Notes: generated from the sequence alone by a model not told the origin. A DNA stretch of 43,143 nucleotides from Chitinophaga pinensis (GCA_945874755.1 CAMCHR010000011.1:1-43143); one strand, 5' to 3'. Positions 8,035-18,149 are shown, counted from the first letter of the stretch. Numbers and translations are program-made.

Positions 8035-9021
8035 TTACTTATACTGCTGTAACACTTCTTTCACCAATTTCACCGAACGGGTTACATCAGGAATAGCCAA
8101 TGCAGTCAAATTAGGGGCATAGTGCATTGGTGCGTCCGCACTTGTGATTCTTCTGATTGGGGCATCTAAATAGTCAAACCCTTCTTTTTGTATACGGTAA
8201 CTAAGTTCAGAAGACACTGAAGCAAATGGCCATTGCTCTTCGATGATGACCAAACGATTGGTTTTCTTAACACTCTCTAAAACTGTCATCCAGTCTAATG
8301 GACGAATGGTTCTTAGATCAATCACTTCTGCACTGATCCCCTCTTTTTCTAATTCATCTGCAGTAGATAAAGCAACCTTCATCATTTTATTATAAGAGAC
8401 AATCGTGATGTCTCTACCTGGACGCTTCACGTCCGCTTTTCCTAATGGGATATAATATTCTTCTTCTGGTACTTCACATTTATCTCCATACATCACTTCA
8501 CTTTCTAAGAACATGATTGGATCTTCTTCGTAACGTATTGCTTGTTTCAATAAACCCTTTGCGTCATATCCATTAGAAGGTGATACCACTTTAATACCTG
8601 GTATATTCGCTAAATAACTTTCGAATGCTGTGGAGTGTTGTGCGCCTAATTGACCTGCACTTCCATTAGGTCCTCTCATAATTATAGGACAACCAATTTG
8701 ACCACCACTCATTGCCAACATTTTGCTGGCTGTATTTAAAATTTGATCTAAAGGTAAAACTGCAAAGTTCCATGTCATGAATTCTACAATAGGTCTTAAT
8801 CCATTTTGTGCAGCACCTACTGCAACAGCAGTGAATCCTAATTCAGAAATAGGTGTATCAATGACTCTTTTTGGCCCAAATTCAGCTAACATGCCTTGGC
8901 TTACTTTGTATGCGCCATTGTACTCAGCTACTTCCTCTCCCATTAAAAAAACGCGCTCATCTCTTCTCATCTCTTCGTTCATCGCTTCGCGTAATGCTTC
9001 TCTAAAGGCTATTGATCGCAT
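8035..9021 (-). CDS. pdhB: pyruvate dehydrogenase E1 component, beta subunit
   Basis: Beta subunit of the thiamine-diphosphate-dependent E1 of pyruvate dehydrogenase, converting pyruvate to acetyl groups with E1 alpha, E2 and E3. 328 residues cover the Transket_pyr domain and the transketolase C-terminal domain. The thiamine-activating glutamate is E60 in TPISELGF; GEEVAEYNGAYKV (28-40) and RGPNGSAGQLGAQHS (about 115-130) are typical of E1 beta. The alpha subunit and E2 are not in this window, so the complex is encoded at scattered loci. A related branched-chain 2-oxoacid E1 beta is possible, but the residue pattern fits pdhB better. An exact -7 box lies 27 bases upstream. Confidence 0.92.
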   Translation of the reverse strand: MRSIAFREALREAMNEEMRRDERVFLMGEEVAEYNGAYKVSQGMLAEFGPKRVIDTPISELGFTAVAVGAAQNGLRPIVEFMTWNFAVLPLDQILNTASKMLAMSGGQIGCPIIMRGPNGSAGQLGAQHSTAFESYLANIPGIKVVSPSNGYDAKGLLKQAIRYEEDPIMFLESEVMYGDKCEVPEEEYYIPLGKADVKRPGRDITIVSYNKMMKVALSTADELEKEGISAEVIDLRTIRPLDWMTVLESVKKTNRLVIIEEQWPFASVSSELSYRIQKEGFDYLDAPIRRITSADAPMHYAPNLTALAIPDVTRSVKLVKEVLQQYK

Positions 9022-9047
9022 GTAAAAATCGTTTTTATTTTGAAATG

Positions 9048-9055
9048 CAAAAATA
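9048..9055 (-). promoter_or_regulatory. -7 promoter box of pdhB
   Basis: Minus-strand TATTTTTG, an exact TAnnTTTG match, implies a start of transcription about 20 bases before the pdhB ATG. No TTTG is present 19-20 bases further upstream, so only the -7 part is supported. Confidence 0.45.
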
Positions 9056-9095
9056 GCGTTTTATCAAGGAAAAAAGTAAGATTAGGCGCAAAAAA

Positions 9096-9124
9096 AATCC
9101 CCTCCCGAGTATCGGGAAGGGATT
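9096..9124 (-). terminator. rho-independent terminator of the TonB receptor gene
   Basis: Stem 9096-9108 pairs with 9112-9124 with one mismatch and a 3-base loop (core TCCCGA/TCGGGA). On the minus strand it is followed by a run of seven or more T (the A-run at 9091-9097 on the plus strand). It lies 22 bases after the receptor stop codon. Confidence 0.85.
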
Positions 9125-9146
9125 ACTACTAAACCATCTGAGTAGT

Positions 9147-12053
9147 TTAAAACACGTTATAAGCAAAGCTTACATAGTACAATCCACCAATTTGTGGACT
9201 ACCAGCTGCTGTATTATAGTAAGTGTTCATAATATTTGTACCGCCTAATTTTAACAATGACTTCATTGTAGGTAATTTGTAGGTTAAAACAGCATCCAAT
9301 GTGTTGAATGAAGATACTCTACCTATGCCGAATGTTCCTTCGTAAGTGAAGCTATCTTGGTAACGATAGATTGCACTAAATCCTAAACGATTTTTAAATG
9401 CAAAACCACTATTATTCAATGAAACGTTCGTTCTCATTTTAGGGGTGTTGAAGTAAGAAACAAATCCTGCTTCTAAATCGCCAATTTGATCACCATAAAT
9501 GCTACTAGATACTGAGAAGTTTGCAGGCAAAAGATAGTCTAATGAAAGTCCCCAACCAGAAGTCTTCACTTTTTGTGTAGAGTTAGTAGAGATTGAGTAT
9601 GCAACACGCTTACTAGCATCTAAAACATCTCCTGGGCTAGGTGCTGCTGCATTTCTAGACTGCAATACAGTTACTCCACTGATGAAGTTCTCGTATTGAC
9701 CAAAATAGTAATAGAAATCAATCAATAATTTCTTTGCCACTAGACCCTTGTAACCAACTTCAAATGAATTCATTGATTCAGGCTTGAATTCTGAGAAAGA
9801 TTGTACCTTAAGTAAAGCAGGATTTGGGGCACCTGCTAAAGCTGAAGCACCAAACGCATTCACACTAGCTAAAGTATATGCAGGGTTCGTATCAAAGTTA
9901 TAGTACTTTCTTAATTGTGGCAAACCTCCCATTAACCTTGTTCCACCTCCTACCAATAAATTAATCCATTGGTTTTGAGTTGTTGGGAAACGGTAAGCTG
10001 TTTGAAAAGAAACACGTAAATTATGATCTTCTTTTAATTTAACAACCATTGATGCTCTAGGTGTAAAACGGCCTTTAAAGTTTTCATTCTTATCATAACG
10101 ACCAGAAACTGAGAATTTTAATAAATCACCAAAGAAACGCTTAGACAACTGTGCGTATGCACCTGACTCATTAATATTGATATTTCCAGCTGTATCCGCA
10201 AACAAAGTACCTTGAGAATTCAAAATATATTGTCTTGTGCTTGCACCTACTAATAAATCAGCATTGTGCTTAGCTAGACCTAAAGCGTCTGTTAAATTGT
10301 ATTGACCTTCAGCTGCACGCATAGAAGTTCTTTCTAAGAACATTGCACCACCTTTAGAAATTGGGGTGCTTACTAAAGCTTGAAACATTGCATTATTACC
10401 AAGGTAACCAGTTGGTCTTCCAACATCAGCATTCGCTCTAGCACCTGCATGTGCAGCTGCATCGCTCACACCATTACTTAATAAAGTAGAATAAGTAGCA
10501 GCATAAGTAGGATACCATGTTGTACTTGGCTTCCATTTCTCATTGAAATAACGTGCAGCAATTGTTGAGTTAAACGATGCACCAGAATTCTCTAAAGTTG
10601 TATAAGCTCTTACATACCAGTTTTTAGCTTTTAATTCTAATTTATACTGTCCCATGCTAAAATCCTTAATTGAATAACGGTCACTTCCTGTATACACTGT
10701 ATTTCCAGAACCATTGTAGGCAGAGAAAGATGCTTCTACATTATCATTGATTTTGTAGTGGATAGACCCTTGAAATTTCACGTTCAATGCAGTTGGATCT
10801 ACCACATCTTGTTCAGCATATCCTGTTCTACTAACATTTACATTATTGAAATACCCTCTTTTATCACCCCATAAGAATGGAGCATTTGCAGCTAAAGAAG
10901 CACCACCCGCAGCAGTTAAGAATGCTGTGTATGCAGCCAATGTTGGATATGAAGCAGCAGCATTATATAAAAGATCGAAAGTGGTAGAACCAACAGCAGC
11001 TTTAACCCCATCTTTTACAGCAGTACCAACACCAGCTAAATTACTTGTTGTTTCATCACCATAAAAATTCACACCATCGTAGTTAGGATCAGATGATCTT
11101 GTACCAGCAATGGTTTGACCATTTGGACTACCAGTTGTTCTTGAATAGTTTTGAGCACTATTTGCTCTCCAGTCATCCGCTTCTGTGAATTGCATGCTGA
11201 ATTTGTAAGCAAAACGATCGCCTATTTTCTTAGCATAACGCACTGTCCAGTCTTTATATGGAGCTAATGGACGTTGTTTGTTATCAACGTGGTTCATACC
11301 TTGTTTTACTTGAAAACTTAAACCTTGGTATTTAAATGGACTTTTGCTATTAATTAAAACAGTACCGTTCATACCACCTTGACCATACAAAGCAGAAGAG
11401 GCACCTGGTAATAATTCAATATTGTCTACATCTAGTTCAGTTAAACCTATAATACTAGCCACTGAGAAGTTCAAACCAGGCGCTTGGTTGTCCATACCAT
11501 CTACAAATTGATTTAGACGGCTATTACCACTACCATTGAAACCTCTTGTGCTAATACTTTTAAAAGTTAAACTGGCAATGTTCACATCCACCCCTTTTAA
11601 AGTACCCAATAAGTCATAATAGTTAGATACTGGCGCATTCTTAATTGTAGCATTGCTAATTCTTTCAATCGTCACTGGAGATTCTAAAATACGCTCTGCA
11701 ACTCTTGACGCTGCAACAACAACTTCAGTACCTAAAGTATAAGCTTGTTTTAAACTAACATCTACTTTAGATGTTCCAGCACTCACCACCTGCTCTTGGT
11801 TTTCAAAACCTACCGAGCTAAAAACCAATGTATACGGTGCTTTTTGAGACACATTTAATCTGAAAGTTCCTTTGTCATCCGTGAAAGTACCAACAGATGT
11901 GCCTTTCACTGTAACAGATACTGCAGCGACTGTTTCACCAGAAGTTGCATTTTTTACAGTTCCTGCGATTGTTCCTGCATTTTGAGCTATTGCACTAATT
12001 GCTGTAAAAGCAACTGCGCAAAAAAGGCCAAAACGAGTTAATAATCTTGTCAT
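9147..12053 (-). CDS. TonB-dependent outer-membrane receptor
   Basis: 968 residues from the ATG at 12053. A signal peptide (1-24, ending AIAQ) is followed by a carboxypeptidase-regulatory-like beta-sandwich (about 27-105), a plug domain (about 122-237, with STRGFNGSGNSRLNQFVDG and PGASSALYGQGGMNGTVLI) and a 22-strand-type barrel ending in an aromatic residue (AYNVF), as outer-membrane proteins do. It would import a ligand with TonB-ExbBD energy. There is no adjacent SusD, so it is not a standard polysaccharide-utilisation pair; ligand unknown. The frame is open for 36 more codons to 12161, but that would overlap purC and precede the signal peptide, so it is rejected. Transcribed alone, with its own terminator. 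Confidence 0.93.
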   Translation of the reverse strand: MTRLLTRFGLFCAVAFTAISAIAQNAGTIAGTVKNATSGETVAAVSVTVKGTSVGTFTDDKGTFRLNVSQKAPYTLVFSSVGFENQEQVVSAGTSKVDVSLKQAYTLGTEVVVAASRVAERILESPVTIERISNATIKNAPVSNYYDLLGTLKGVDVNIASLTFKSISTRGFNGSGNSRLNQFVDGMDNQAPGLNFSVASIIGLTELDVDNIELLPGASSALYGQGGMNGTVLINSKSPFKYQGLSFQVKQGMNHVDNKQRPLAPYKDWTVRYAKKIGDRFAYKFSMQFTEADDWRANSAQNYSRTTGSPNGQTIAGTRSSDPNYDGVNFYGDETTSNLAGVGTAVKDGVKAAVGSTTFDLLYNAAASYPTLAAYTAFLTAAGGASLAANAPFLWGDKRGYFNNVNVSRTGYAEQDVVDPTALNVKFQGSIHYKINDNVEASFSAYNGSGNTVYTGSDRYSIKDFSMGQYKLELKAKNWYVRAYTTLENSGASFNSTIAARYFNEKWKPSTTWYPTYAATYSTLLSNGVSDAAAHAGARANADVGRPTGYLGNNAMFQALVSTPISKGGAMFLERTSMRAAEGQYNLTDALGLAKHNADLLVGASTRQYILNSQGTLFADTAGNININESGAYAQLSKRFFGDLLKFSVSGRYDKNENFKGRFTPRASMVVKLKEDHNLRVSFQTAYRFPTTQNQWINLLVGGGTRLMGGLPQLRKYYNFDTNPAYTLASVNAFGASALAGAPNPALLKVQSFSEFKPESMNSFEVGYKGLVAKKLLIDFYYYFGQYENFISGVTVLQSRNAAAPSPGDVLDASKRVAYSISTNSTQKVKTSGWGLSLDYLLPANFSVSSSIYGDQIGDLEAGFVSYFNTPKMRTNVSLNNSGFAFKNRLGFSAIYRYQDSFTYEGTFGIGRVSSFNTLDAVLTYKLPTMKSLLKLGGTNIMNTYYNTAAGSPQIGGLYYVSFAYNVF

Positions 12054-12139
12054 AAATAATTGTTTTAAGTTGAATTGTAACTCAAAATACCAAATTGTTA
12101 GCAAATGAGAAAAAAATATCAAAATACTGTTAAAGTTTT

Positions 12140-12147
12140 TATTTTTG
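12140..12147 (+). promoter_or_regulatory. -7 promoter box abutting purC
   Basis: TATTTTTG matches TAnnTTTG exactly and ends only four bases before the purC ATG, so transcription would begin at or next to the start codon. No -33 TTTG is found at 17-23 bases. The 98-base region is shared with the divergent TonB receptor, for which TTTT-N20-TATTTTGA on the minus strand is a weaker candidate promoter. Confidence 0.4.
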
Positions 12148-12151
12148 TGAA

Positions 12152-13084
12152 ATGAATCCAACCACTATCCCCGGCCTTCTAAATACCTACCATGGCAAGG
12201 TAAGAGATGTCTATTACATTGAAAATGAACTACTTGTAATGATAGCAAGTGATCGGATCTCTGCCTTTGATGTTATTTTACCTAAACCAATCCCCTATAA
12301 AGGACAGGTTTTAAACCAAATTGCCGCTTATATGCTTGAGGCGACCAAGGATATTTGTCCAAATTGGCTCATAAGCACCCCTGCTCCCAATGTGGCCATT
12401 GGTAAAAAATGTACCCCATACAAGATCGAAATGGTGGTTAGAGGCAATTTAGTAGGCCATGCTTGGCGAACTTATCAGGCTGGCGGAAGGACACTTTGTG
12501 GCGTAATGCTTCCGGAAGGATTAAAAGAAAATGACTTTTTCCCAAGTCCTATCATCACCCCCTCTACCAAAGCAAGCGAAGGACATGATGAAGATATTTC
12601 AAAAGAAGACATCATTGCTCAGGGGTTAGCATCTGCTGAAGATTGGGCCATTTTAGAAAAATATGCCCTAGCCCTATTTACAAGAGGAAAGGAGATTGCT
12701 GCTAAAAGAGGTTTGATTTTAGTGGACACAAAATATGAGTTTGGAAAAATTGGGGATACCATTTATTTAATGGATGAAATTCATACCCCTGATTCTTCCA
12801 GGTATTTTTATGCGGATGGATTTGAAGCAAGACAAGCCAATCAAGAAAAGCAAAAACAATTGAGTAAGGAATTCGTAAGAGAATGGTTAATTGAAAATAA
12901 TTTTATGGGCAAGGAAGGACAAACTGTCCCAACCATGTCTGAAGAATGGATTCAAACAATTTCTAAAAGATATATTGAATTGTATGAGCAAATCATTGGT
13001 GAAGTATTTCAACCTGAATCAAAATCTGAAGCTGAGACTTTTCAATTGATTCGAAATGCATTAAATAATGTAGGAATAAAATAA
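12152..13084 (+). CDS. purC: phosphoribosylaminoimidazole-succinocarboxamide synthase (SAICAR synthetase)
   Basis: Condenses CAIR with aspartate using ATP to give SAICAR in de novo purine synthesis. 310 residues, the longer form of the family. Seen motifs: GKVRDVY (15-21), SDRISAFDV (33-41), the substrate and nucleotide loop [10 protein letters not shown] (138-147), VDTKYEFG and [10 protein letters not shown] (about 210-240). The ATG is four bases from a -7-type promoter box, hinting at a leaderless message. It is the only purine gene here and is monocistronic, ending in a strong hairpin. Confidence 0.97.
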   Translation: MNPTTIPGLLNTYHGKVRDVYYIENELLVMIASDRISAFDVILPKPIPYKGQVLNQIAAYMLEATKDICPNWLISTPAPNVAIGKKCTPYKIEMVVRGNLVGHAWRTYQAGGRTLCGVMLPEGLKENDFFPSPIITPSTKASEGHDEDISKEDIIAQGLASAEDWAILEKYALALFTRGKEIAAKRGLILVDTKYEFGKIGDTIYLMDEIHTPDSSRYFYADGFEARQANQEKQKQLSKEFVREWLIENNFMGKEGQTVPTMSEEWIQTISKRYIELYEQIIGEVFQPESKSEAETFQLIRNALNNVGIK

Positions 13085-13120
13085 TATAAAATCCCGGCCT
13101 TGGTCGGGATTTTATATTAT
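13081..13120. terminator. bidirectional terminator between purC and trhO
   Basis: 16-bp perfect stem, 13081-13096 with 13105-13120, with the GC core TCCCG/CGGGA and AT-rich flanks giving T-runs on both strands. It overlaps the purC stop codon and serves the convergent purC and trhO genes. Confidence 0.88.
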
Positions 13121-13136
13121 TGAGTTATTTATTCAT

Positions 13137-14186
13137 TTATTTAACTTCAATATCAATCCCTAGTCTCGGTCTTAATCTTTCTTTGGCTTTATTAAATACC
13201 TGCATGCCTTTTTTCACTCCTTTTCTCAATACCTCTTGTGCTTCTAAGGGCAAATGAAATACCTCCTTACATGCAGTGGTGCAACATCCATCAAAGGTCT
13301 TTGCACAGGCCTCACATTGTATAAAAAGCAAATGACAAGCATCGTTTTTACAATTGGTATGGGTATCAGCAGGCTTGCCACACTGATGACAGCTTGCAAT
13401 AATATCTTCCGTAATTTTTTCACCTAAACGATCATCAAAGACGAAATTTTTCCCTTTGAATTTACTTTCTAATCCTGCCGCTTTTATTTCATTGGCATAA
13501 TGAATGACACCACCTTCTAAATGATATACATTTTTAAATCCTTCGTGTAACATATAAGCACTTGCTTTCTCACAACGTATCCCTCCAGTGCAATACATGA
13601 TAATATTTTTATCCTTATGGGACTGCATCATTTCTGCGGCCATCGGTAATTGATCTCTAAAAGTATCAGATGGAATCTCAATGGCATTGTCAAAATGCCC
13701 TACTTCATATTCATAATGATTGCGCATATCAATCACTATGGTATCAGGCGATGCTAACAATTGATTCATTTGTTCCGCATTCACGTATTTGCCTTTGTTC
13801 TCCATACTAAAATGGGGGTCTTCAATGCCGTCGGCCACTACTTTTTCTCTTACTTTAATTTTTAATACCCAAAAGCTTTTACCGTTGTCATTCACTGCCT
13901 TGTTCAAACGAATACCTTGGAGTGGTTGAATTGAAAAGAGATAGGCTTTGAATAAATCAAATAAATGCGTGGGCACACTAATTTGTGCATTGATTCCTTC
14001 TGTCGCAATATAGATACGGCCAAATACCTGCATCGCATTCAATGCTTGGTACATTTCATCTCTAAATAAAGCAGGATCTGAAATTGCAAAATACTGGTAA
14101 AAACTAATTGTGGTTCTATCGAAATCCTCTTCGTATAGTTTTTGTTTCAACTCCTTGTTTGAAACACGGTTGTGCAGCTGTGCCAT
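13137..14186 (-). CDS. trhO: tRNA uridine-34 hydroxylase, rhodanese family
   Basis: Oxygen-dependent formation of 5-hydroxyuridine at the wobble position of tRNA (known for the YceA/TrhO family). 349 residues: an N-terminal ferredoxin-like domain (about 24-115, FYQYFAI and [10 protein letters not shown]), a rhodanese domain (about 140-235) with the catalytic cysteine C199 in [11 protein letters not shown], and a cysteine-rich C-terminal part (CHQCG at 266-270, CKNDACH, CEAC, CC) that may bind a metal. ATG start. It has its own promoter (TTTG-N20-TACCTTTG, 14231-14262) although it lies only 55 bases after the small membrane protein gene. Confidence 0.93.
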   Translation of the reverse strand: MAQLHNRVSNKELKQKLYEEDFDRTTISFYQYFAISDPALFRDEMYQALNAMQVFGRIYIATEGINAQISVPTHLFDLFKAYLFSIQPLQGIRLNKAVNDNGKSFWVLKIKVREKVVADGIEDPHFSMENKGKYVNAEQMNQLLASPDTIVIDMRNHYEYEVGHFDNAIEIPSDTFRDQLPMAAEMMQSHKDKNIIMYCTGGIRCEKASAYMLHEGFKNVYHLEGGVIHYANEIKAAGLESKFKGKNFVFDDRLGEKITEDIIASCHQCGKPADTHTNCKNDACHLLFIQCEACAKTFDGCCTTACKEVFHLPLEAQEVLRKGVKKGMQVFNKAKERLRPRLGIDIEVK

Positions 14187-14230
14187 ATGGATTTAATTTA
14201 AGCTCAATTACAGATTAAGCAAATTGACCC

Positions 14231-14262
14231 CAAAGGTAAACTTATTCAGGTTTCCTAACAAA
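14231..14262 (-). promoter_or_regulatory. promoter of trhO, TTTG-N20-TACCTTTG
   Basis: On the minus strand a -33 TTTG (14262-14259) is followed after exactly 20 bases by TACCTTTG (14238-14231), a full match to the Bacteroidota promoter consensus. The -33 box lies inside the 3' end of the upstream gene. Transcription would start near 14225, giving a leader of about 39 bases. Confidence 0.7.
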
Positions 14263-14592
14263 TGACCCAGTTAGAGAAGCAAGCCCTCCTAACAAAGCAC
14301 CTACGAATGCAGTCACCGCAATTAAAGCGATGTATGATCCTCCTAATGGAAGGATCTGTGCTACTTTAGTCGATAGGATATGGTTGTTTGCTAAATCAAT
14401 CCCAAAAGCTAAACCAGCCCACAAAGCACCCACACCTAATGCACCTGCAATAAATGATTGTAATGGTTTAATTGGCAATGCAATGGCAATGATTAAATTG
14501 GTTACTACAAAACTCCACCAAGGCAGGTTTCCGTAGATACCGATGGCATAGGTCACTAATGCTACTAATACTATTGAAAGAATAAATTTCAT
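14242..14592 (-). CDS. small four-helix membrane protein, function unknown
   Basis: 116 residues, almost entirely hydrophobic, with four likely membrane helices (about 1-20, 26-42, 46-66 and 82-108) and a short charged C-terminal tail (RKPE). The third and fourth segments are Gly/Ala-rich (FIAGALGVGALWAGLAFG, FVGALLGGLASLTG), suggesting tight helix packing. I do not recognise a named family. It follows the acylase gene by 42 bases in the same direction and precedes trhO, so it is probably the last gene of the rlmB-GSCFA-acylase operon. Confidence 0.75.
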   Translation of the reverse strand: MKFILSIVLVALVTYAIGIYGNLPWWSFVVTNLIIAIALPIKPLQSFIAGALGVGALWAGLAFGIDLANNHILSTKVAQILPLGGSYIALIAVTAFVGALLGGLASLTGSFVRKPE

Positions 14593-14634
14593 TTGAATGT
14601 TTTTAAGTTGATCGATTAATTAATCATAAATAAA

Positions 14635-17118
14635 TTAAGCCACTGCTTTTTTAAATTGAATATGCCATTTTGTTCTTTCATGTTGCTTTAATTTTTCTTT
14701 AGGCAAGAATAGTAATCTATAATATTTACCAGCTGTCCAATAATCAATAAAGGTATCATAGAAAGGACTACCTGGGTTTCCACTCTGTCCTCCTGGGTAC
14801 AACCCATAGGCTTCAATTTCATCTGTCAAGTGCACCACCATTCTCCAGCTTGGCCCATTATTTTCTCTAGTCGCGTTAATGATATGCTCTCCACCTCCAA
14901 TGGGTAAATTTAATCTACTCAATGCTGGAGTTTTAGTAAGGTGTAAGACCCTTGTTGCTTTAAATGCTTCCCAGCTTAATTTATTTTCTTTTTCTAATGC
15001 AAGGCATTTTAATGTCGCTTTTTCAATGCCCAATCGTACTTGATCTTTCAAACTTTCAATTTTGTCTTTTGTTCGGATATCATCTGCTACCCTAAAATTA
15101 GAATCACGAATCATTTGCTCTAATAAAACAAATGATTCAGGCTCAGTCAATGGAATCAATGAGCCCGCTAATTCATCTCCCCACACTGCGTTCTCTACAC
15201 TATCCCAAATCAATTTAAAAATAGTGATCCCTTTTTCTGAAGGATCATTGTATAAATTCCATTGCGTCATCATTCCAACGATTCTTTGCGCCTCTGTACT
15301 TAATTTATTCATCTCCACAAATTTCATTAAAGCGGGTCTTGCATGCTGCGCAAAAACATTGTAATTACTCGTTTGTAGCGCTTGCATATCTTGAGCAGTC
15401 AATTGAGTCCTACCTATTAATTGTTGATTGACGCTGATTCCTCTATATAAAGGAAAGGAACTTGCTGTGCCTAAGTAATAAGGATAGCTTGCATCGGTTG
15501 ATTTTTGGTTGGCACTACTTACAAATCCACGAGCAGGATTCAAGATCATAGGATTTTCTTCGAAAGGAATGATCCCCTGCCAATCATATGCGCTATCTGT
15601 TCCAGGCATGATAAAGTCGCCTTGTCTATCCCATCTTGCCACAAAATCTCCTTGTTGCTTAATGGCGATAGCTCCAGTTTTAGTTGCGACCACAAAATTT
15701 TGTCCAGGACATTTCCATAATTGAATCGCTTTGGAATAATCATCTATATTTTTTGCTCTATTCAATTGGTAAAAAGTTTCAACCCCTGTGGAAGCATTGT
15801 GTGCTGTCCATTTTACTGCAAGGTTTCTGCCATTGGATTGTGGATTTTGATAATAGGCATCAAACATCACAGGACCATAATGACTCATCGCTATATTTTC
15901 TATGACATCTGCACTGTCTTTTACTTTAATTACTTCTACTCTTTTAGTCACCGATTTCCAAGCACCATTAAACCAATATTCATTTTGTGTGGTATCCTTA
16001 AATTTCAATTCATAATAATCCAATACATCACGTCCCGCATTGGTAACACCCCAAGCTAAACTATCATTGAATCCTATGATCACTGCAGGAGATCCCGGAA
16101 AACTTGCGCCATAAGTACTATGTGTAGGTGTTGTGATTTGAACCTCGTACCATAATGAAGGTAAATTCAAACCCAAATGTGGATCACTCGCTAAAATGGG
16201 TCTGCCTGACTTTGTCATGGTTCCACCAACTGCCCAGTTATTACTTCCATTATTTGGATCTGGTGCTTCGGGTGTTTCAACCAATTTTGCGATATCAACG
16301 ATCGGCATTTTTTTCAAATAAACTGTATCGGATGACAAAGGTTTCACTGGAACAATACTTGGTTTGGCAAATTTGGTGCCTATTGGAATAATTGGATCCA
16401 AAGAATCTTGTTGATTCGTATATAATTGATCAAATAAATCATAGCCTAAATAATCTCTTGTGTTGGTCAATTGCAAATCTGCACTTGCAGCTTTTCCTGT
16501 TAAATCGTAAGACATAAACATCAAAAACAAATAGGTCTTTTTTGGTGTCCAACTTTCAGGTTCAAAATTCATCAACTTATATTCAAAAGGCACATCTTCT
16601 GGTGCTAATTGTTTTAAATAAGCATTCACACCAGCAGTATAGGCATCCACCGTCGCTTTCATCACTGGATTTTTTTCATTGATATAGGCCTCGGTCTGCT
16701 CTGCACCATACACCATACCTAATCTTCTAAAAAAACGATCAATGGATAATTTATCTGCACCAGCTACTTCGCTCAATCTTCCTGCAGCCACACGTGTTTG
16801 AAAGTCCATCTGCCATAGTCTGTATTTTGCATGCAAGTAACCTTGCACATAATACGCATCTTCATCATTGTCTGCATAAATATGTGGTACTAATCTGTCA
16901 TCCATATACACATCCACATCCCCTTTCAAATCATTGGCAAGGATGGATGCATCAAAATTGGAATTGACTTTTTCTGCATTTTTCCAGAATCCATGTTGCG
17001 GAGATAAAAAATAGCCCAATCTTGGTGCTTTAGTACTCCCTAATTTTAATTGGATATTGAGTGTAAAAACAAGTCCAGCTGTTAAAGTCGCTGACACTAA
17101 AAATGGTACAATGCGCAT
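14635..17118 (-). CDS. penicillin acylase family protein (Ntn hydrolase)
   Basis: 827 residues of the penicillin G acylase / acyl-homoserine-lactone acylase superfamily, made as a precursor that cleaves itself. The future N-terminal nucleophile is S292 in the junction G-SNNWAVGG (291-299). The upstream part (about 60-280) is the alpha chain (HIYADNDEDAYYVQGYLHA), and DPHLGLNLPSLWYE (312-325) follows the beta-chain start. A single N-terminal hydrophobic segment (about 4-22) indicates export or membrane anchoring. The family hydrolyses amide-linked acyl groups; whether the substrate is a beta-lactam, an N-acyl lactone or a lipid-like amide cannot be told. It lies 29 bases after the GSCFA gene, in one operon. 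Confidence 0.9.
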   Translation of the reverse strand: MRIVPFLVSATLTAGLVFTLNIQLKLGSTKAPRLGYFLSPQHGFWKNAEKVNSNFDASILANDLKGDVDVYMDDRLVPHIYADNDEDAYYVQGYLHAKYRLWQMDFQTRVAAGRLSEVAGADKLSIDRFFRRLGMVYGAEQTEAYINEKNPVMKATVDAYTAGVNAYLKQLAPEDVPFEYKLMNFEPESWTPKKTYLFLMFMSYDLTGKAASADLQLTNTRDYLGYDLFDQLYTNQQDSLDPIIPIGTKFAKPSIVPVKPLSSDTVYLKKMPIVDIAKLVETPEAPDPNNGSNNWAVGGTMTKSGRPILASDPHLGLNLPSLWYEVQITTPTHSTYGASFPGSPAVIIGFNDSLAWGVTNAGRDVLDYYELKFKDTTQNEYWFNGAWKSVTKRVEVIKVKDSADVIENIAMSHYGPVMFDAYYQNPQSNGRNLAVKWTAHNASTGVETFYQLNRAKNIDDYSKAIQLWKCPGQNFVVATKTGAIAIKQQGDFVARWDRQGDFIMPGTDSAYDWQGIIPFEENPMILNPARGFVSSANQKSTDASYPYYLGTASSFPLYRGISVNQQLIGRTQLTAQDMQALQTSNYNVFAQHARPALMKFVEMNKLSTEAQRIVGMMTQWNLYNDPSEKGITIFKLIWDSVENAVWGDELAGSLIPLTEPESFVLLEQMIRDSNFRVADDIRTKDKIESLKDQVRLGIEKATLKCLALEKENKLSWEAFKATRVLHLTKTPALSRLNLPIGGGEHIINATRENNGPSWRMVVHLTDEIEAYGLYPGGQSGNPGSPFYDTFIDYWTAGKYYRLLFLPKEKLKQHERTKWHIQFKKAVA

Positions 17119-17147
17119 GGCAGTAATTTAGACCTCTAATGTAGCAA

Positions 17148-18149
17148 TTATTTGCTTATGCCGGCCTTAAAAAATGCTAAATGATCTTGTAGGGATAGTG
17201 CTGGCTGTTTAGCTAACAATGTTTCCGTTTTAAGGATGCAGGATTCAAGAAATTTTTGATGTTCTGCAGAACCTGTAAAAAAAGGTTTATGATTCATTGC
17301 CAATTGTAACTCCGCAACCTGTTTCATGATGGCTTGTGTTTTGGGATCCATATAGGTCTCCACCAATTTATCCCAAACATAGCCAGAGGCGGCAAAATTT
17401 GGATGCACTAAGTCTTCTGCGTAGAATCGGTAATCTCTTAAATCATCCATCACATACTCGTATGCTGGAAAATAATCCACCCCATTGCATTGATGCACTA
17501 ATTCATGTACCGCATGGATTAAAACTGCTTTACTACGATTATTTTCTATCAAACCCTCCCTTAAATGTCGAACTGGACTGATGGTAAATGTGATCTGTAA
17601 ATTTGGATTAAAAGTATGTAAACACTTAACTAAATCATCTAGATTTTTGATTAACACATTGGGCTGCATCAAGGATTTATAAAACCAACTGATTGGGCCT
17701 TTATGATTATTGGCAACCACTTGACCATTACCTAAAGGCGCTTCATTGGTCAAATGATACAACCATGCAGACCCTAAAGTAATCACCAATCGATTTGCTG
17801 ATTTTAAAAAATCATGCGCAGCTAAAATAGTACTATTGATATTTTCTAATGCATCCTCCTGCTTGATTGCAGAAAAACGACTATGATGGTGCCAGCTATG
17901 CCAAAGTTCATTGTGTTGAAATAAATCTTCTACTTTATACATTCTTTTATCCATGATCTCGGTCAATGTATTTACAACACTTACCGGATTGAATAAGATA
18001 CCATATGGATTCTCGGATAATTCAAATAAATGCGCCTTGAATTTTGCCCCTATATTTTCTGTAAAACATGAACCAATTAATAGGAGCTTATCCCCATATG
18101 CTATGGTATGGTTAGAGGGCTTTGCGTCTAATGTTAATTTTAATTTCAT
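17148..18149 (-). CDS. GSCFA-domain protein (SGNH-hydrolase-like)
   Basis: 333 residues with the family signature GSCFTENIG (26-34), in which S27 is the presumed nucleophile, FTISPVRHLREG (188-199), and a C-terminal DLRDYRFYAEDLVHP (236-250) supplying the Asp/His pair of SGNH-type hydrolases. GSCFA proteins are widespread in Bacteroidota and alphaproteobacteria; the substrate is unknown, with carbohydrate-ester or lipid esterase activity a reasonable guess from the fold. No signal peptide. Its ATG overlaps the rlmB stop by four bases (ATGA), indicating translational coupling. Confidence 0.87.
   Translation of the reverse strand: MKLKLTLDAKPSNHTIAYGDKLLLIGSCFTENIGAKFKAHLFELSENPYGILFNPVSVVNTLTEIMDKRMYKVEDLFQHNELWHSWHHHSRFSAIKQEDALENINSTILAAHDFLKSANRLVITLGSAWLYHLTNEAPLGNGQVVANNHKGPISWFYKSLMQPNVLIKNLDDLVKCLHTFNPNLQITFTISPVRHLREGLIENNRSKAVLIHAVHELVHQCNGVDYFPAYEYVMDDLRDYRFYAEDLVHPNFAASGYVWDKLVETYMDPKTQAIMKQVAELQLAMNHKPFFTGSAEHQKFLESCILKTETLLAKQPALSLQDHLAFFKAGISK

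Noticed and set aside
12054-12161. 36-codon N-terminal extension of the TonB receptor
   Set aside because: It would overlap the divergent purC start and place residues before a normal signal peptide that begins at the ATG at 12053.
15505-16391. Several overlapping plus-strand reading frames opposite the acylase gene
   Set aside because: They lie wholly inside the acylase gene, have no recognisable domains, and their composition is what the antisense of that gene would give.
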